Shown here: positions 17,196 through 26,800 of the stretch, piece by piece
How positions within the stretch are numbered: position 1 is the first letter of the stretch
Layout: the number at the start of each line of letters is the position of its first letter
Assembly: GCF_003935375.1 (NCBI RefSeq)
Contig: NZ_RHQM01000023.1
Coordinates: 1-45,464 of the forward strand
Origin: Stutzerimonas xanthomarina
GTDB taxonomy: Bacteria > Pseudomonadota > Gammaproteobacteria > Pseudomonadales > Pseudomonadaceae
Length of the DNA stretch: 45,464 bases
Direction of reading: 5' to 3'
Notes under the pieces: generated by a model
Databases searched by the model: none
What the model saw: only the letters and a program-made list of their open reading frames with translations
Told to the model about the DNA's origin: nothing
Position numbers and translations under genes: made by a program

Positions 17196-17233
17196 TCTGA
17201 TGGGGAGTGGGTACCAAGCCGTATCACTTTGAA

Positions 17234-18607
17234 TCAGGCGTGCCGAGGAAAGGTGAGTTCGAATGTGGTCCGACCGTCTTTGCTGGCGACGGCCACGTGG
17301 CCTTTGTGGAGGTTCATCACTGAACGGACAATAGCTAGCCCCAATCCTGCCCCACGAGGTTGTATGCCGTTAACGCGGTAAAAGCGGTCGAACAGGTGCG
17401 GGAGATGATCCGATTCGATAGTCGCGCCATGATTGGTGACAGCCAGCGAGACGATGTCTATGTCCTTCTCAAGTATCTTAATTTCGACCGTGCTGCCAGT
17501 ATTCGAATGCCGCAACGCGTTGGATAGCAGGTTGGAAATGGCCCGTTGGACCATAAGCCGATTTCCTAGAACTATGGCATCGCCCGTTACCGTCGTTGCG
17601 ACTCCGGCTTCTTCGGCGAGGACTTCGAGGTATTCACAGACGCGATTCGCCTCACTTCCCAGGGATAGTTGTTCGAGTTTCAGTGCTGGGCTGGCGTGGC
17701 TGGCCTGGGCGAGAAACAGCATGTCTGACACGATTCGATCCATGCGTTCGAGCTCTTCGACCGACGATTCGAGCACTTCCCTATATTGCTCCTTGCTTCG
17801 CTCACGCACCAATGTCACCTGCGCCTTGCCTATCAGGTTATTTAGGGGAGTCTTCAACTCATGGGCCACATCGTCCGAGAATTGTGACAGTTGCTGAACT
17901 CCGTCATCGAGTCGATGAAGCATTACGTTGAGGCTGTGCGCCAATTCCTGAAGCTCTAGTGGAAGCTGATCGCTGCGGATTCGGGGTGACAGATCCTGCG
18001 TCGATACCTTTGTCGCCAAGGCCCGAAACTTGCGAAGCGGTCGCAAACCGTTGTTAGCAACTAGCCATCCAGCCAACCCGATCAACATCAGCAGCATCGG
18101 CACAGTCACTAAGGCCGAGCGCAGGAATGCAGCCACTAGCAGTTGATCGGCACTGCGATCTTGCGTAAGTAAAAGCGTCATTGGAGCCAGTCCCGGGACC
18201 TGTATTTGCTTGCGCCCGGTTAGCATCTGCACGCCGTCTTCCGTGGTCCAGCCTAGGTATTCACCGTCTCTGTTCACAAGATCCATCTGCTGCGGCGCAT
18301 GGGCGAACCGGCCGATACTAAAAATGGGGGATTTGGCTCTATCGCCGATGACGGTAATCGAAAGGTTGTCATGGCCGAGTACCGTATCGCTCAGTGCGTG
18401 TTGCCAGGAGCGGCCCATACGGGCTTTGGTGTCTTCTAGGAGTCCATGATCGATCTGCGAGAGCTTGGCCGTCACTTCCTCCTGGGCGCGCAGTTCCAGT
18501 TGGCGCACAAGTACCCAGTAGCTCAGTGCAATCAACAGCGCGACCAAGACGGCGCCGGTCAATGTGATTTGAAGCGCGAGACGCGATGCGAGGCTGAGTG
18601 GCTTCAA
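17234..18607 (-). CDS. czcS: Heavy-metal sensor histidine kinase
   Basis: About 457 residues, an inner-membrane sensor kinase of the CzcS/CopS/CusS class. It has a first membrane helix near residues 15-35, a periplasmic sensor of about 130 residues, a second helix near residue 170 (VPMLLMLIGLAGWLVA), a HAMP domain, the H-box DDVAHELKTPLNNL, the N-box RAISNLLSNALRHS, and ATP-lid motifs ending RGAGLGLAIVRSVMNLH. The preferred start is a TTG at 18607 whose last bases overlap the czcR stop codon, giving translational coupling. An in-frame upstream start at 18745 would lie far inside czcR. It phosphorylates CzcR in response to periplasmic zinc, cadmium or cobalt by family analogy. Confidence 0.9.
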   Translation of the reverse strand: MKPLSLASRLALQITLTGAVLVALLIALSYWVLVRQLELRAQEEVTAKLSQIDHGLLEDTKARMGRSWQHALSDTVLGHDNLSITVIGDRAKSPIFSIGRFAHAPQQMDLVNRDGEYLGWTTEDGVQMLTGRKQIQVPGLAPMTLLLTQDRSADQLLVAAFLRSALVTVPMLLMLIGLAGWLVANNGLRPLRKFRALATKVSTQDLSPRIRSDQLPLELQELAHSLNVMLHRLDDGVQQLSQFSDDVAHELKTPLNNLIGKAQVTLVRERSKEQYREVLESSVEELERMDRIVSDMLFLAQASHASPALKLEQLSLGSEANRVCEYLEVLAEEAGVATTVTGDAIVLGNRLMVQRAISNLLSNALRHSNTGSTVEIKILEKDIDIVSLAVTNHGATIESDHLPHLFDRFYRVNGIQPRGAGLGLAIVRSVMNLHKGHVAVASKDGRTTFELTFPRHA

Positions 18608-19278
18608 GGCCGCGCCTCCAGCACGTAGCCGACACCGCGAATGGTGTGTATCAGGCGATCGCCAAAGGGTTCGTCCACCTTCATCCGTAGGCGACGGATT
18701 GCAACATCCACCACATTGGTATCGCAGTCGAAGTTGATGTCCCACACCAGGGCGGTTATTTCGGTACGCGTGAGAACCTCGCCAGTCCGGCGCATGAGCA
18801 GATGCAGTAGCGCAAATTCTTTGCTGGTGAGATCAATACGCTGACCGCTCCTGTAGGCCCGATGCCGGCCCGGGTCGAGTTCGAGGTCGGCTACACGCAG
18901 ATTGCTCGGGAGTGCGACCGCCTCGCCTCGCCGCAACAATGTTCGGATACGAGCGAGCAGCTCGGGGAACTGGAACGGCTTGACCATATAGTCGTCGGCG
19001 CCCGACTCCAGGCCGCGGACCTTTTGCTCTAAGCGGCCATTGGCCGTCAGCATGATGACGCGTGTCTGCTTACGTCGCCTGATGAGTTCGAGCACCTCCC
19101 ACCCGTCCATGGTTGGCAGATTCACGTCTAGCAGCACGATGTCATAGTCGTTCTGCAGTGCCAGGTGGAATCCATCGAGCCCATCACTTACGCAATCGAC
19201 CGTGTAACCACACTCGATGAGACCCTGCTGCAGGTATTCCGCAGCTTTAATCTCGTCTTCTACAACCAGAATGCGCAT
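18604..19278 (-). CDS. czcR: Heavy-metal response regulator
   Basis: A 224-residue OmpR-type response regulator. The receiver domain begins MRILVVEDEIKAAEYLQQGL, has the phosphorylation Asp in VLLDVNLPTMDGWE near residue 51, and the conserved Lys in MVKPFQFPELLARIR. The C-terminal winged helix contains LTSKEFALLHLLMRRTGEVLTR and VDVAIRRLRMKVDEPF. An in-frame ATG at 19335 exists, but the MRILVVEDE start at 19278 is the family norm. Co-transcribed with czcS. A dyad resembling its probable operator lies about 170 bases upstream (19448-19463), suggesting autoregulation. Confidence 0.92.
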   Translation of the reverse strand: MRILVVEDEIKAAEYLQQGLIECGYTVDCVSDGLDGFHLALQNDYDIVLLDVNLPTMDGWEVLELIRRRKQTRVIMLTANGRLEQKVRGLESGADDYMVKPFQFPELLARIRTLLRRGEAVALPSNLRVADLELDPGRHRAYRSGQRIDLTSKEFALLHLLMRRTGEVLTRTEITALVWDINFDCDTNVVDVAIRRLRMKVDEPFGDRLIHTIRGVGYVLEARP

Positions 19279-19447
19279 GTTTTCAGATGACTCAGCAATG
19301 AGGTGCGCGGTAAGCGGAACCAAAAAATTATTCATGTAGCAACTAGGCCAAGACTAACGCGGCTTGCCCAGCATGGAAGGCAGGCCGTAAAGATCAGCCT
19401 AGGGAAGCGGGAAGCACTTTAACGCGGTAAAAGTCCTGCGGGGCTGT

Positions 19448-19463
19448 CTTGCAAATTTGTAAT
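19448..19463. promoter_or_regulatory. CzcR-like box upstream of czcR
   Basis: CTTGCAAATTTGTAAT, 14 of 16 identical to the perfect dyad at 21076-21091. Its position about 170 bases before czcR suggests autoregulation. Confidence 0.55.
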
Positions 19464-19510
19464 CTACCTGTCATTTGGTTGGCCCGCAGCGCAAGGAGGT
19501 GCACTTAAGC

Positions 19511-19534
19511 AAAAAAAGGCGCCCTACGGGCGCC
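19511..19534 (-). terminator. Intrinsic terminator of the porin gene
   Basis: On the minus strand, a stem GGCGCCC/GGGCGCC with a three-base loop is followed by seven T. It lies about 60 bases after the porin stop codon. Confidence 0.85.
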
Positions 19535-19594
19535 TGAAACACATCTTCAAACCAAGGGAGCACAAAAAGAAGATGTGGTGTTGCTCGTAGTGCT

Positions 19595-20914
19595 TCACAG
19601 GATCGAGAGCGGGTACTCGGCGATGAATCGAACCTCATTGAGGTCGGACTCGAAAGCAGTCGCCCGTGTTGTAGCCTGGCGCACCCGCAGAGAGAGGTCC
19701 TTGAACGAGCCTGTCTGTACAACGTAGCGTGCTTCGACGTCGCGTTCCCAGCGCTTCTGTCCGGACAGAGGCGCGCCGTTATCGTCTTGGCGCATATATA
19801 CCTCATTTGCGTTGCTGTAATCGGCGCCCCAGCCGCGGGCGTAGCGAGTCATGAACGTAAGCCCAGGTATGCCGTAACCCGCCATGTTCAGGTCGTAGCG
19901 CAGCATCCAGGACTGCTCTTTAGGCGAATTGAAATCGCTGTACTGGACGGAATTGTTCAAGTAGATCGAGTCCGCCTGACGCAGGTAGTCGAAGTCGTTG
20001 TTACCGTTGTTGCGTTGATAGGACGCCGTGACGGTGTGCGCGCCGAAGGCGACACCGAGGCTGGTACTCCAGATGTTGTTGTTAAACTCGCCAAGCAGCT
20101 CGCGACCTTCGTCGGTTGCCTTGTAGTAATTGAAGCTGGCCAGCAGCGCGACCAAATCGGAGAGCGGATAGGTGGCCGACGTACCGAAGTAATGCTGGTT
20201 CCAGGCATCTTTGAGCCGGCTGGTATACAGGCTAAGGCTGATATTTTCATTAACGCTGTAGTCGCCGCCTGCGTAGCCAAGCCAAGGCGCGTCGACACCC
20301 CCGCCGTAGAAGGTGACGAAGTCTTCGTTCATGTTGCTGGTGTTGGGCTGGCTCATCGCGTGCAGGCGCCCGCCCTGAAGAGTGAGGTCGTCTAGAGAGT
20401 TGTTCACGACGGTGAAGCCCTTGAAAGACTCCGGCAATAGTCGTGAATCCCCGAAATGCACGACGGGCGTGGTGGGAAATACGTCGCCTGCCTTAATCTC
20501 GGTATCGAGCAGCCGTGCTTTCACAGCGCCGCCCACCCGAGAGAAATCATCCTCGGCATCGCCAGCGCTGTTGTGGGGCACCAGGTCGATGCTGCCGCCC
20601 GCGCCGGAGCGCCCCGAACCAGTGTCGAGCTTGAGGCCAAGCATGGCAAAGGCGTCGACGCCGACCCCTACGGAGCCCTGAGTATATCCGGACTCGAAGA
20701 AGGCCATCAGTCCGTGGGCCCATTCCTCCGAGTAGCCATTGCCGTTGGCACTCTCACCGTCACGAAAATCCCGGTTGAAATAGAAGTTGCGATTTATCAG
20801 CGATAGCGTGCTGCCTTCGATGAAGCCCTCCGCTGTTTCCGATTGGGCAAAGACTGGGGCGCTGCCCAATGCCAGTGAAACGGCTGTCAATGAAAAAACG
20901 GCCATTTTGCTCAT
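19595..20914 (-). CDS. OprD-family outer membrane porin
   Basis: A 439-residue outer-membrane channel of the OprD family, which takes up amino acids, organic acids and other small solutes. It starts MSKMAVFSLTAVSLALGSAPVFAQ, a signal peptide cleaved near residue 23, followed by the typical mature start EGFIEGSTLSLINRNFYFNRDFRDG. Repeated beta-strand segments with aromatic girdles follow, and it ends with a family-like strand, FIAEYPLSIL. The ATG at 20914 is chosen because AAGGAG precedes it; an upstream in-frame start at 21058 would add an implausible leader. It lies inside the czc locus, divergent from czcCBA across a shared CzcR-like box. In P. aeruginosa CzcR represses oprD, so metal-linked control is plausible. 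Substrate unknown. Confidence 0.9.
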   Translation of the reverse strand: MSKMAVFSLTAVSLALGSAPVFAQSETAEGFIEGSTLSLINRNFYFNRDFRDGESANGNGYSEEWAHGLMAFFESGYTQGSVGVGVDAFAMLGLKLDTGSGRSGAGGSIDLVPHNSAGDAEDDFSRVGGAVKARLLDTEIKAGDVFPTTPVVHFGDSRLLPESFKGFTVVNNSLDDLTLQGGRLHAMSQPNTSNMNEDFVTFYGGGVDAPWLGYAGGDYSVNENISLSLYTSRLKDAWNQHYFGTSATYPLSDLVALLASFNYYKATDEGRELLGEFNNNIWSTSLGVAFGAHTVTASYQRNNGNNDFDYLRQADSIYLNNSVQYSDFNSPKEQSWMLRYDLNMAGYGIPGLTFMTRYARGWGADYSNANEVYMRQDDNGAPLSGQKRWERDVEARYVVQTGSFKDLSLRVRQATTRATAFESDLNEVRFIAEYPLSIL

Positions 20915-21219
20915 GATAATGCTCCTTATGTACGGCAGGTCAGTGCTCGAATGACGCCTTTCGCCTTTTTGTATTTTTAGCGCTTGGCCATGTTCTTCCC
21001 CTAAAGATGACGGCAGGATTAGCGGAAAATGACGATCTCGTAATCTTGAGCGGTGCAATCGCAGATATTCCTTGGATTACAAATTTGTAATGTCGTAGTC
21101 ACCCGGCCGATATCCGCGCTTATCTAAAGTCACGCCGCTTAGCCATCAGCTATCTGGCCGGTTTAGTGCGGCTGAGGAAACGCTATCGACGAAGGGGGCA
21201 CTGCACTGCAGTGTTGCGT
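20915..21219. other. Divergent porin/czcCBA control region
   Basis: About 305 bases with the perfect dyad at 21076-21091 near its centre. No small gene is convincing here. Confidence 0.55.
21076..21091. promoter_or_regulatory. CzcR-like box between the porin gene and czcCBA
   Basis: ATTACAAATTTGTAAT, a perfect 16-bp palindrome. It lies about 130-145 bases before czcC and about 160-175 bases before the porin gene, so one bound regulator could act on both. Confidence 0.7.
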
Positions 21220-22461
21220 ATGTATCAAAAGAAACGCTTGTATCTGCTTGCTAGCGGGCTGCTTGGGCTCGGGCTGGCACTAATGTCGCTCGAGGTGGGC
21301 GCGCAAGACGGTCTGACACTGGAGCGGGCCGTGTCCCTTGCGTATGAACGCAACCCAGAATTTTCCGCTGCGCGGTCGGAGATCGGCATCGCAAGCGGTC
21401 TGCGCCGCCAAGCTGGGGTTATCCCGAACCCGGAATTAGGGTTCGAGGTGGAAGACACTCAGTCCGACCGCCAGACCCGCTCAATTACAATCACCCAGTC
21501 GATCGAGTTGGGCGGCAAGCGCGGCGCTCGAATCGGCGTGGCGGATGCTAATCGCTCGATGGTGGATGCCGATCTCGACCTTCGACGCCAAGGATTACGT
21601 GCAGATGTGATCCAGGCATTCTTCGCCGCCCTGCGCGCCCAAGAAGGCATGCGACTGGCCGAGGCCTCTCTGTCATTGGCCGAACGGGCTGCTAAGGTCG
21701 CCGATGCACAGGTCGATGCCGGAAAAGTTTCGCCAGTGGAGGCGACGCGCGCCGATATGCAACTGGCGACCGTACAACTGGACCTGCGGCGAGCACGCCA
21801 GGAATGGGACAACGCTCGACAGATGCTAGCGCGCCTGCTCGGGACCGACGCACCGGAGTTTGGCAGTTTGCTGGGCAGTTTCGAACACCTGCCAGATGTG
21901 CCTAGCGAATCTGCATTATTGGCGCGCGTGCGTGAGAGTGCCGATATGCGTAGGGCTCTGCGCCAAGTGGCCTTGAGTGAAGCCGAGCTGGGGCTTCAGC
22001 GAAGCCAGCGCTACCCGGACATAAGCGTCAGTATCGGTAGCCAGTACGACGAAATCGAGCGTGAGCGCGTCAACCTCGTCGGCCTCTCTGTTCCGCTGCC
22101 TTTATTCGATCGTAACCAAGGCAATGTTCTGGCGGCCGCACGGCGGGCGGAGCAGGCGCGTGATCTTCGTAATGCGGCAGAGCTGCGCGTTCGTGCGGAG
22201 ATCCAGCAGGCCCTTCGCGACTGGCGTACCGCACGTGCAGACGTCGAGGAAATACGCAACCGGATACTGCCGGCAGGACAGCGAACCGTGGAAGCGGCCA
22301 CACGTGGTTTCAGTCTTGGCCGCTTCGCGTTCCTCGACGTGCTCGACGCACAGCGTGCGCTGATAGATGCACGCACGCGCTATCTGCAGTCATTGCAAGC
22401 CGTGGTCGACGCCTGGGCGCGTATCGAGCGGCTGTACGGACCTACCACTACCTTCGAATGA
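21220..22461 (+). CDS. czcC: Heavy-metal efflux outer membrane channel
   Basis: About 413 residues, the TolC-like outer-membrane factor of the CzcCBA tripartite pump, which carries Zn, Cd or Co from the periplasm across the outer membrane. It has an N-terminal signal sequence (LYLLASGLLGLGLALMSLEVGAQ), then LTLERAVSLAYERNPEFSAARSEI, and two repeated coiled-coil domains with ITQSIELGGKRGARIGVA and LVGLSVPLPLFDRNQGN, typical of outer-membrane efflux proteins. The start is uncertain: ATG at 21220 is chosen, but GTG at 21211 and ATG at 21166 are in frame and no strong ribosome binding site is close. Its stop lies 41 bases before the chosen czcB start. Confidence 0.9.
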   Translation: MYQKKRLYLLASGLLGLGLALMSLEVGAQDGLTLERAVSLAYERNPEFSAARSEIGIASGLRRQAGVIPNPELGFEVEDTQSDRQTRSITITQSIELGGKRGARIGVADANRSMVDADLDLRRQGLRADVIQAFFAALRAQEGMRLAEASLSLAERAAKVADAQVDAGKVSPVEATRADMQLATVQLDLRRARQEWDNARQMLARLLGTDAPEFGSLLGSFEHLPDVPSESALLARVRESADMRRALRQVALSEAELGLQRSQRYPDISVSIGSQYDEIERERVNLVGLSVPLPLFDRNQGNVLAAARRAEQARDLRNAAELRVRAEIQQALRDWRTARADVEEIRNRILPAGQRTVEAATRGFSLGRFAFLDVLDAQRALIDARTRYLQSLQAVVDAWARIERLYGPTTTFE

Positions 22462-22502
22462 CCGAAACGCCGCCATTACGTATTGGCGGTGGGGGAGCTT
22501 GC

Positions 22503-23810
22503 ATGAAAAAACAGACGGGAATCGCTCTGGCGGTCGCTTTGGTACTGCTGACCGGCGTTGGCGTAAAACAGGGCTTCGTTCTTGAGGCGCAGGCCAGCGA
22601 TAACAAGGCTGAGCACGCCGAGGATGGCCACGCGCATGAGGATGGAGAAAGCGGTCACGAGGAATCTGAGAACGACCATGGGGACGAAGACGGTCATGAC
22701 GCTGAAGGCGATGGCCACGGCCATGGTGACGAAAGCGGTCATGGCGGTGAGGAGGACGAGCACGGCAACGAAACGCATGCCGAAGGTGAGATTGAGCTTT
22801 CCGAAGAGCAGATACGTGCCGCAGGCATTCAGCTAAGCAAGGCCGGACCGGCTGAAATCGGCTCGTCTGTATCTTTGCCGGGCGAGCTGCGTTTCGACGA
22901 AGACCGTACCGCACATGTCGTGCCCCGTGTGGCCGGCGTTGTCGAATCGGTTTCGGTCAACCTGGGTGACCAAGTGAAGAAGGGCCAGTTGCTGGCGGTT
23001 ATCGCCAGCGAGCAGCTGTCCGAGCAGCGTAGTGAGCTGGCTGCCGCCGAGCAGCGCCTCCGGCTGGCTCGCACCTTGTTCGAGCGTGAGCGCACCCTAT
23101 GGCAGGAGCGTATCTCTGCAGAACAGGACTATTTGCAGGCCCAGCAGAGCCTGCGCGTAGCAGAAATCGACTTGCGTAATGCCCAAGAAAAAACACGGGC
23201 GCTGGGCGGCGGAAGTGGCGCAGGCGTAGGCAACCGCTACGAGCTGCGCGCACCTTTCGATGCAGTGGTCGTCGAGAAGCATATTGTGCTGGGCGAGCGT
23301 GTGGATGAAACGACCAGCGTCTTCACACTGACTGACTTGTCGCGGGTTTGGGCCATGTTCAGCGTACCTGCCCGTGAATTGATGCGCGTAACCGTCGGCC
23401 GAGAGGTTGAAGTCGTCGCAGGCGAGCTAGGAGTACGAACGATGGGCAAGGTCGCCCATGTGGGCAGCCTGCTTGGAGAGCAGACGCGTGCCGCGACGGC
23501 CCGCGTGACCCTGGCCAACCCTGATGGGGCATGGCGTCCCGGTCTTTTTGTGACGGTCCGAGTCAGCGCCGACGGACGTAGTGTTCCGGTCACGGTTCCA
23601 GTCGAGGCGGTCCAGACCGTCGAAAACGCGCCGACGGTTTTCGTTCGCACGCCGCACGGCTTCCAGGCGCACCCGGTTTCGCTGGGCCAGCGCGACGAAA
23701 ATCGCGTGGAAATTCGTGACGGATTGCAGGCCGGCCAACAGATCGCGACCGCTGGCAGCTTCATCCTGAAATCCGAACTCGGCAAAGGCTCCGCCGAGCA
23801 CGTTCACTGA
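22503..23810 (+). CDS. czcB: Heavy-metal efflux membrane fusion protein
   Basis: About 435 residues, the periplasmic adaptor that joins CzcA to CzcC. A signal peptide/anchor is followed by a striking His/Asp/Glu-rich stretch at about residues 36-95 (HGDEDGHDAEGDGHGHGDES and similar), probably a metal-binding site. Then come the barrel-sandwich domain (VPRVAGVVESVSVNLGDQVKKGQLL), a helical hairpin, the beta-barrel, and the membrane-proximal domain. The ATG at 22503 is preferred, with GGGGGAG six bases upstream; an in-frame ATG at 22458 overlaps the czcC stop by four bases and cannot be excluded. The gene precedes czcA by 19 bases. Confidence 0.9.
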   Translation: MKKQTGIALAVALVLLTGVGVKQGFVLEAQASDNKAEHAEDGHAHEDGESGHEESENDHGDEDGHDAEGDGHGHGDESGHGGEEDEHGNETHAEGEIELSEEQIRAAGIQLSKAGPAEIGSSVSLPGELRFDEDRTAHVVPRVAGVVESVSVNLGDQVKKGQLLAVIASEQLSEQRSELAAAEQRLRLARTLFERERTLWQERISAEQDYLQAQQSLRVAEIDLRNAQEKTRALGGGSGAGVGNRYELRAPFDAVVVEKHIVLGERVDETTSVFTLTDLSRVWAMFSVPARELMRVTVGREVEVVAGELGVRTMGKVAHVGSLLGEQTRAATARVTLANPDGAWRPGLFVTVRVSADGRSVPVTVPVEAVQTVENAPTVFVRTPHGFQAHPVSLGQRDENRVEIRDGLQAGQQIATAGSFILKSELGKGSAEHVH

Positions 23811-23829
23811 TCCTCCGGATACCTAACTC

Positions 23830-26800
23830 ATGTTCGAACGTATTCTTCGCTTCGCCATCGAGCAGCGCTGGCTAGTGCTGCTGGCGGTCTTGGGCATGGC
23901 GGGCGTCGGGGTTTATAGCTATCAGCGCTTACCTATCGACGCTGTGCCCGACATCACCAATGTACAGGTTCAAATTAACGCCGCAGTCCCAGGCGCGTCG
24001 CCGCTTGAAACCGAGCAACGCGTTACCTTCCCCATCGAGACGGCGATGGCCGGCTTGCCCCACCTGCGCCAGACACGTTCATTATCGCGCTCCGGGTTCG
24101 CTCAGATCACCGTAATCTTTGATGATGGCACCGATCTCTATTTCGCCCGGCAATTGGTGAGTGAACGGCTGCAGGCCGCGAGCAACGAGCTTCCGCAGGG
24201 CGTGGAGGTCACTCTCGGTCCCATCTCCACCGGCCTGGGGGAAATCTTCCTCTGGACGGTCGAGGCCGAGCCCGAGGCGCGCCGTCCTGATGGTCAGCCC
24301 TACACGCCGACCGACCTGCGTGAAATCCAGGACTGGATCATCAAGCCGCAGCTGCGAAACGTTCGAGGCGTTGCCGAGATCAACACGATCGGTGGCTTCG
24401 CCAAAGAGTATCAGGTAGCGCCCGATCCGAAGCGCATGGCCGCGTACCGAATCACTCTGGAACAACTTGTAGTTGCGCTCGAACGTAACAACGCCAACGT
24501 CGGCGCCGGCTTCATCGAGCGTAATGGCGAACAATTGTCGATCCGCACACCCGGCCAGCTCGGCTCCCCCGAGGACATTGGCAATATCGTCCTGAGCAAC
24601 GCAGGCGGTGCGCCCGTGCGGGTACGCGATATTGCCGAAGTGGGGATCGGTCGCGAGCTGCGCTCTGGCGCGGCCACCGACAATGGACGCGAGGTGGTCC
24701 TTGGGACCGCGTTCATGCTGGTAGGAGAAAATAGCCGTAGCGTGTCGCAGGCCGTCGCGCAGCGCTTGGAGATTATCAACCAGAACCTGCCAAAAGGCGT
24801 AAGCGCGATAACGGTCTATGACCGGACCGACCTCGTAGACAAGGCAATCGCCACGGTTCGCAAGAACCTGATCGAAGGCGCGATCCTGGTTATCGCCGTG
24901 CTGTTTCTCTTCCTCGGCAACCTGCGTGCAGCCCTGATCACAGCAATGGTCATCCCGTTGTCCATGCTGTTCACCTTCACCGGCATGGCCACCAACAAAG
25001 TCAGTGCCAACCTCATGAGCCTAGGGGCTCTCGACTTCGGCATCATCGTCGACGGTGCGGTGGTCATCGTCGAAAACGCCATCCGCCGGCTTGCCCACGC
25101 GCAGGAAAAACATGGCAGGATTCTGACCCGTAGCGAGCGTTTCCACGAAGTATTCGCGGCGGCCAAGGAGGCACGGCGTCCGCTCATCTACGGCCAGCTG
25201 ATCATCATGGTGGTCTACCTGCCCATCTTTGCGCTCACTGGTGTCGAGGGGAAGATGTTCCACCCCATGGCATTCACCGTGGTAATCGCACTGTTGGGTG
25301 CCATGATTCTATCGGTCACCTTCGTGCCCGCTGCTGTTGCGCTTTTTGTCACCGGTAAGGTGCAAGAGAAGGACAACCGCCTGATGCGCGCGGCGCGCAA
25401 TGGCTATGCGCCCGTGCTCGACTGGGTCATGCGTCATCGCACATTGGTATTCAGTGGCGCCGTCGCTAGCGTGCTGCTGTCTGCCCTGCTGGTGATGCGA
25501 ATGGGTAGCGAGTTCATTCCGAGCCTTAGCGAGGGTGATTTTGCGCTTCAAGCTCTGCGCGTTCCAGGGACCAGCCTCTCCCAATCCGTGGATATGCAGC
25601 AGCGGCTGGAAAAGGCAATTGCCGAGCAGGTCCCGGAGGTCAAGCGTACATTTGCCCGAACCGGCACCGCCGAGATCGCGGCTGACCCGATGCCGCCGAA
25701 TATTTCGGACAGCTATGTGATGCTCAAGCCCAAGGAAGAATGGCCAGATCCGGACAAATCCCGCGAGCAGCTCATTGAGGACATCCAAAAGGCGGCCGCA
25801 TCTGTGCCGGGCAGCAACTATGAGATGTCTCAGCCGATCCAGTTACGCTTTAACGAGCTAATTTCCGGAGTTCGCAGCGATGTGGCCGTTAAGGTGTTCG
25901 GGGACGATATGGATGTTCTCAACAAAACAGCTGATGACATCGCGGCGATATTGCAAGACGTACCAGGCGCTTCCGAAGTTAAAGTGGAGCAGACGACGGG
26001 CCTCCCATTGCTGAGCGTCAATGTGGATCGTGACAAGGCGGCACGCTTCGGGCTCAACATCGGCGATGTGCAGGATACCGTCGCCGCCGCGATTGGCGGA
26101 CGGGAAGCCGGAACCTTTTTTGAGGGTGACCGTCGTTTCGACATCGTTGTTCGTCTTTCCGATACGCTGCGTGCCGATCCGGATGTGCTGGCTCGCCTGC
26201 CGATTCCGGTGCCAGCGGTAGCGGGTGCTGCCAACGACCGAATCGACTTTATCCCGCTGGCTGAGGTTGCCACGCTGGAATTCGTGCTGGGCCCGAATCA
26301 GATCAGCCGTGAGGATGGCAAGCGTCTGGTGGTGGTAAGCGCCAACGTTCGAGGGCGTGACATTGGCAGTTTCGTCCAAGATGCGTCTGCAGCAATCGCT
26401 GAACGAAACCCGGTACCGCCCGGTTACTGGACGACGTGGGGTGGGCAGTTCGAGCAGCTGCAGGCTGCCGCCAAGCGCCTGCAGCTGGTCGTCCCAGTCG
26501 CCTTACTGCTGGTCTTCGTGCTGCTGTTCATGATGTTCAACACACTGCGCGATGGGCTGGTCGTCTTCACTGGCATTCCGTTCGCGCTTACTGGGGGAAT
26601 TCTTGCACTCTGGCTCCGGGACATTCCCCTCTCAATTTCCGCTGGCGTCGGGTTCATCGCGTTGTCGGGTGTGGCAGTACTCAACGGACTGGTGATGATT
26701 GCTTTCATTAAAGGATTGCTAGAGGAAGGCCGGCCTTTATCCGAGGCTGTGCGTGAGGGCGCACTGGTGCGATTGCGCCCAGTCCTGATGACAGCGCTGG

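Larger units (their letters stand above)
19279..19594. other. Intergenic region between czcR and the porin gene
   Basis: Holds the porin gene terminator (19511-19534), a CzcR-like box (19448-19463) and the leader of czcR. No gene seen. Confidence 0.6.

Noticed and set aside
21166..21219. Upstream in-frame start for czcC
   Set aside because: It would add an Arg-rich leader before a normal signal sequence; the ATG at 21220 fits an exported protein better, though the ribosome binding site is unclear.
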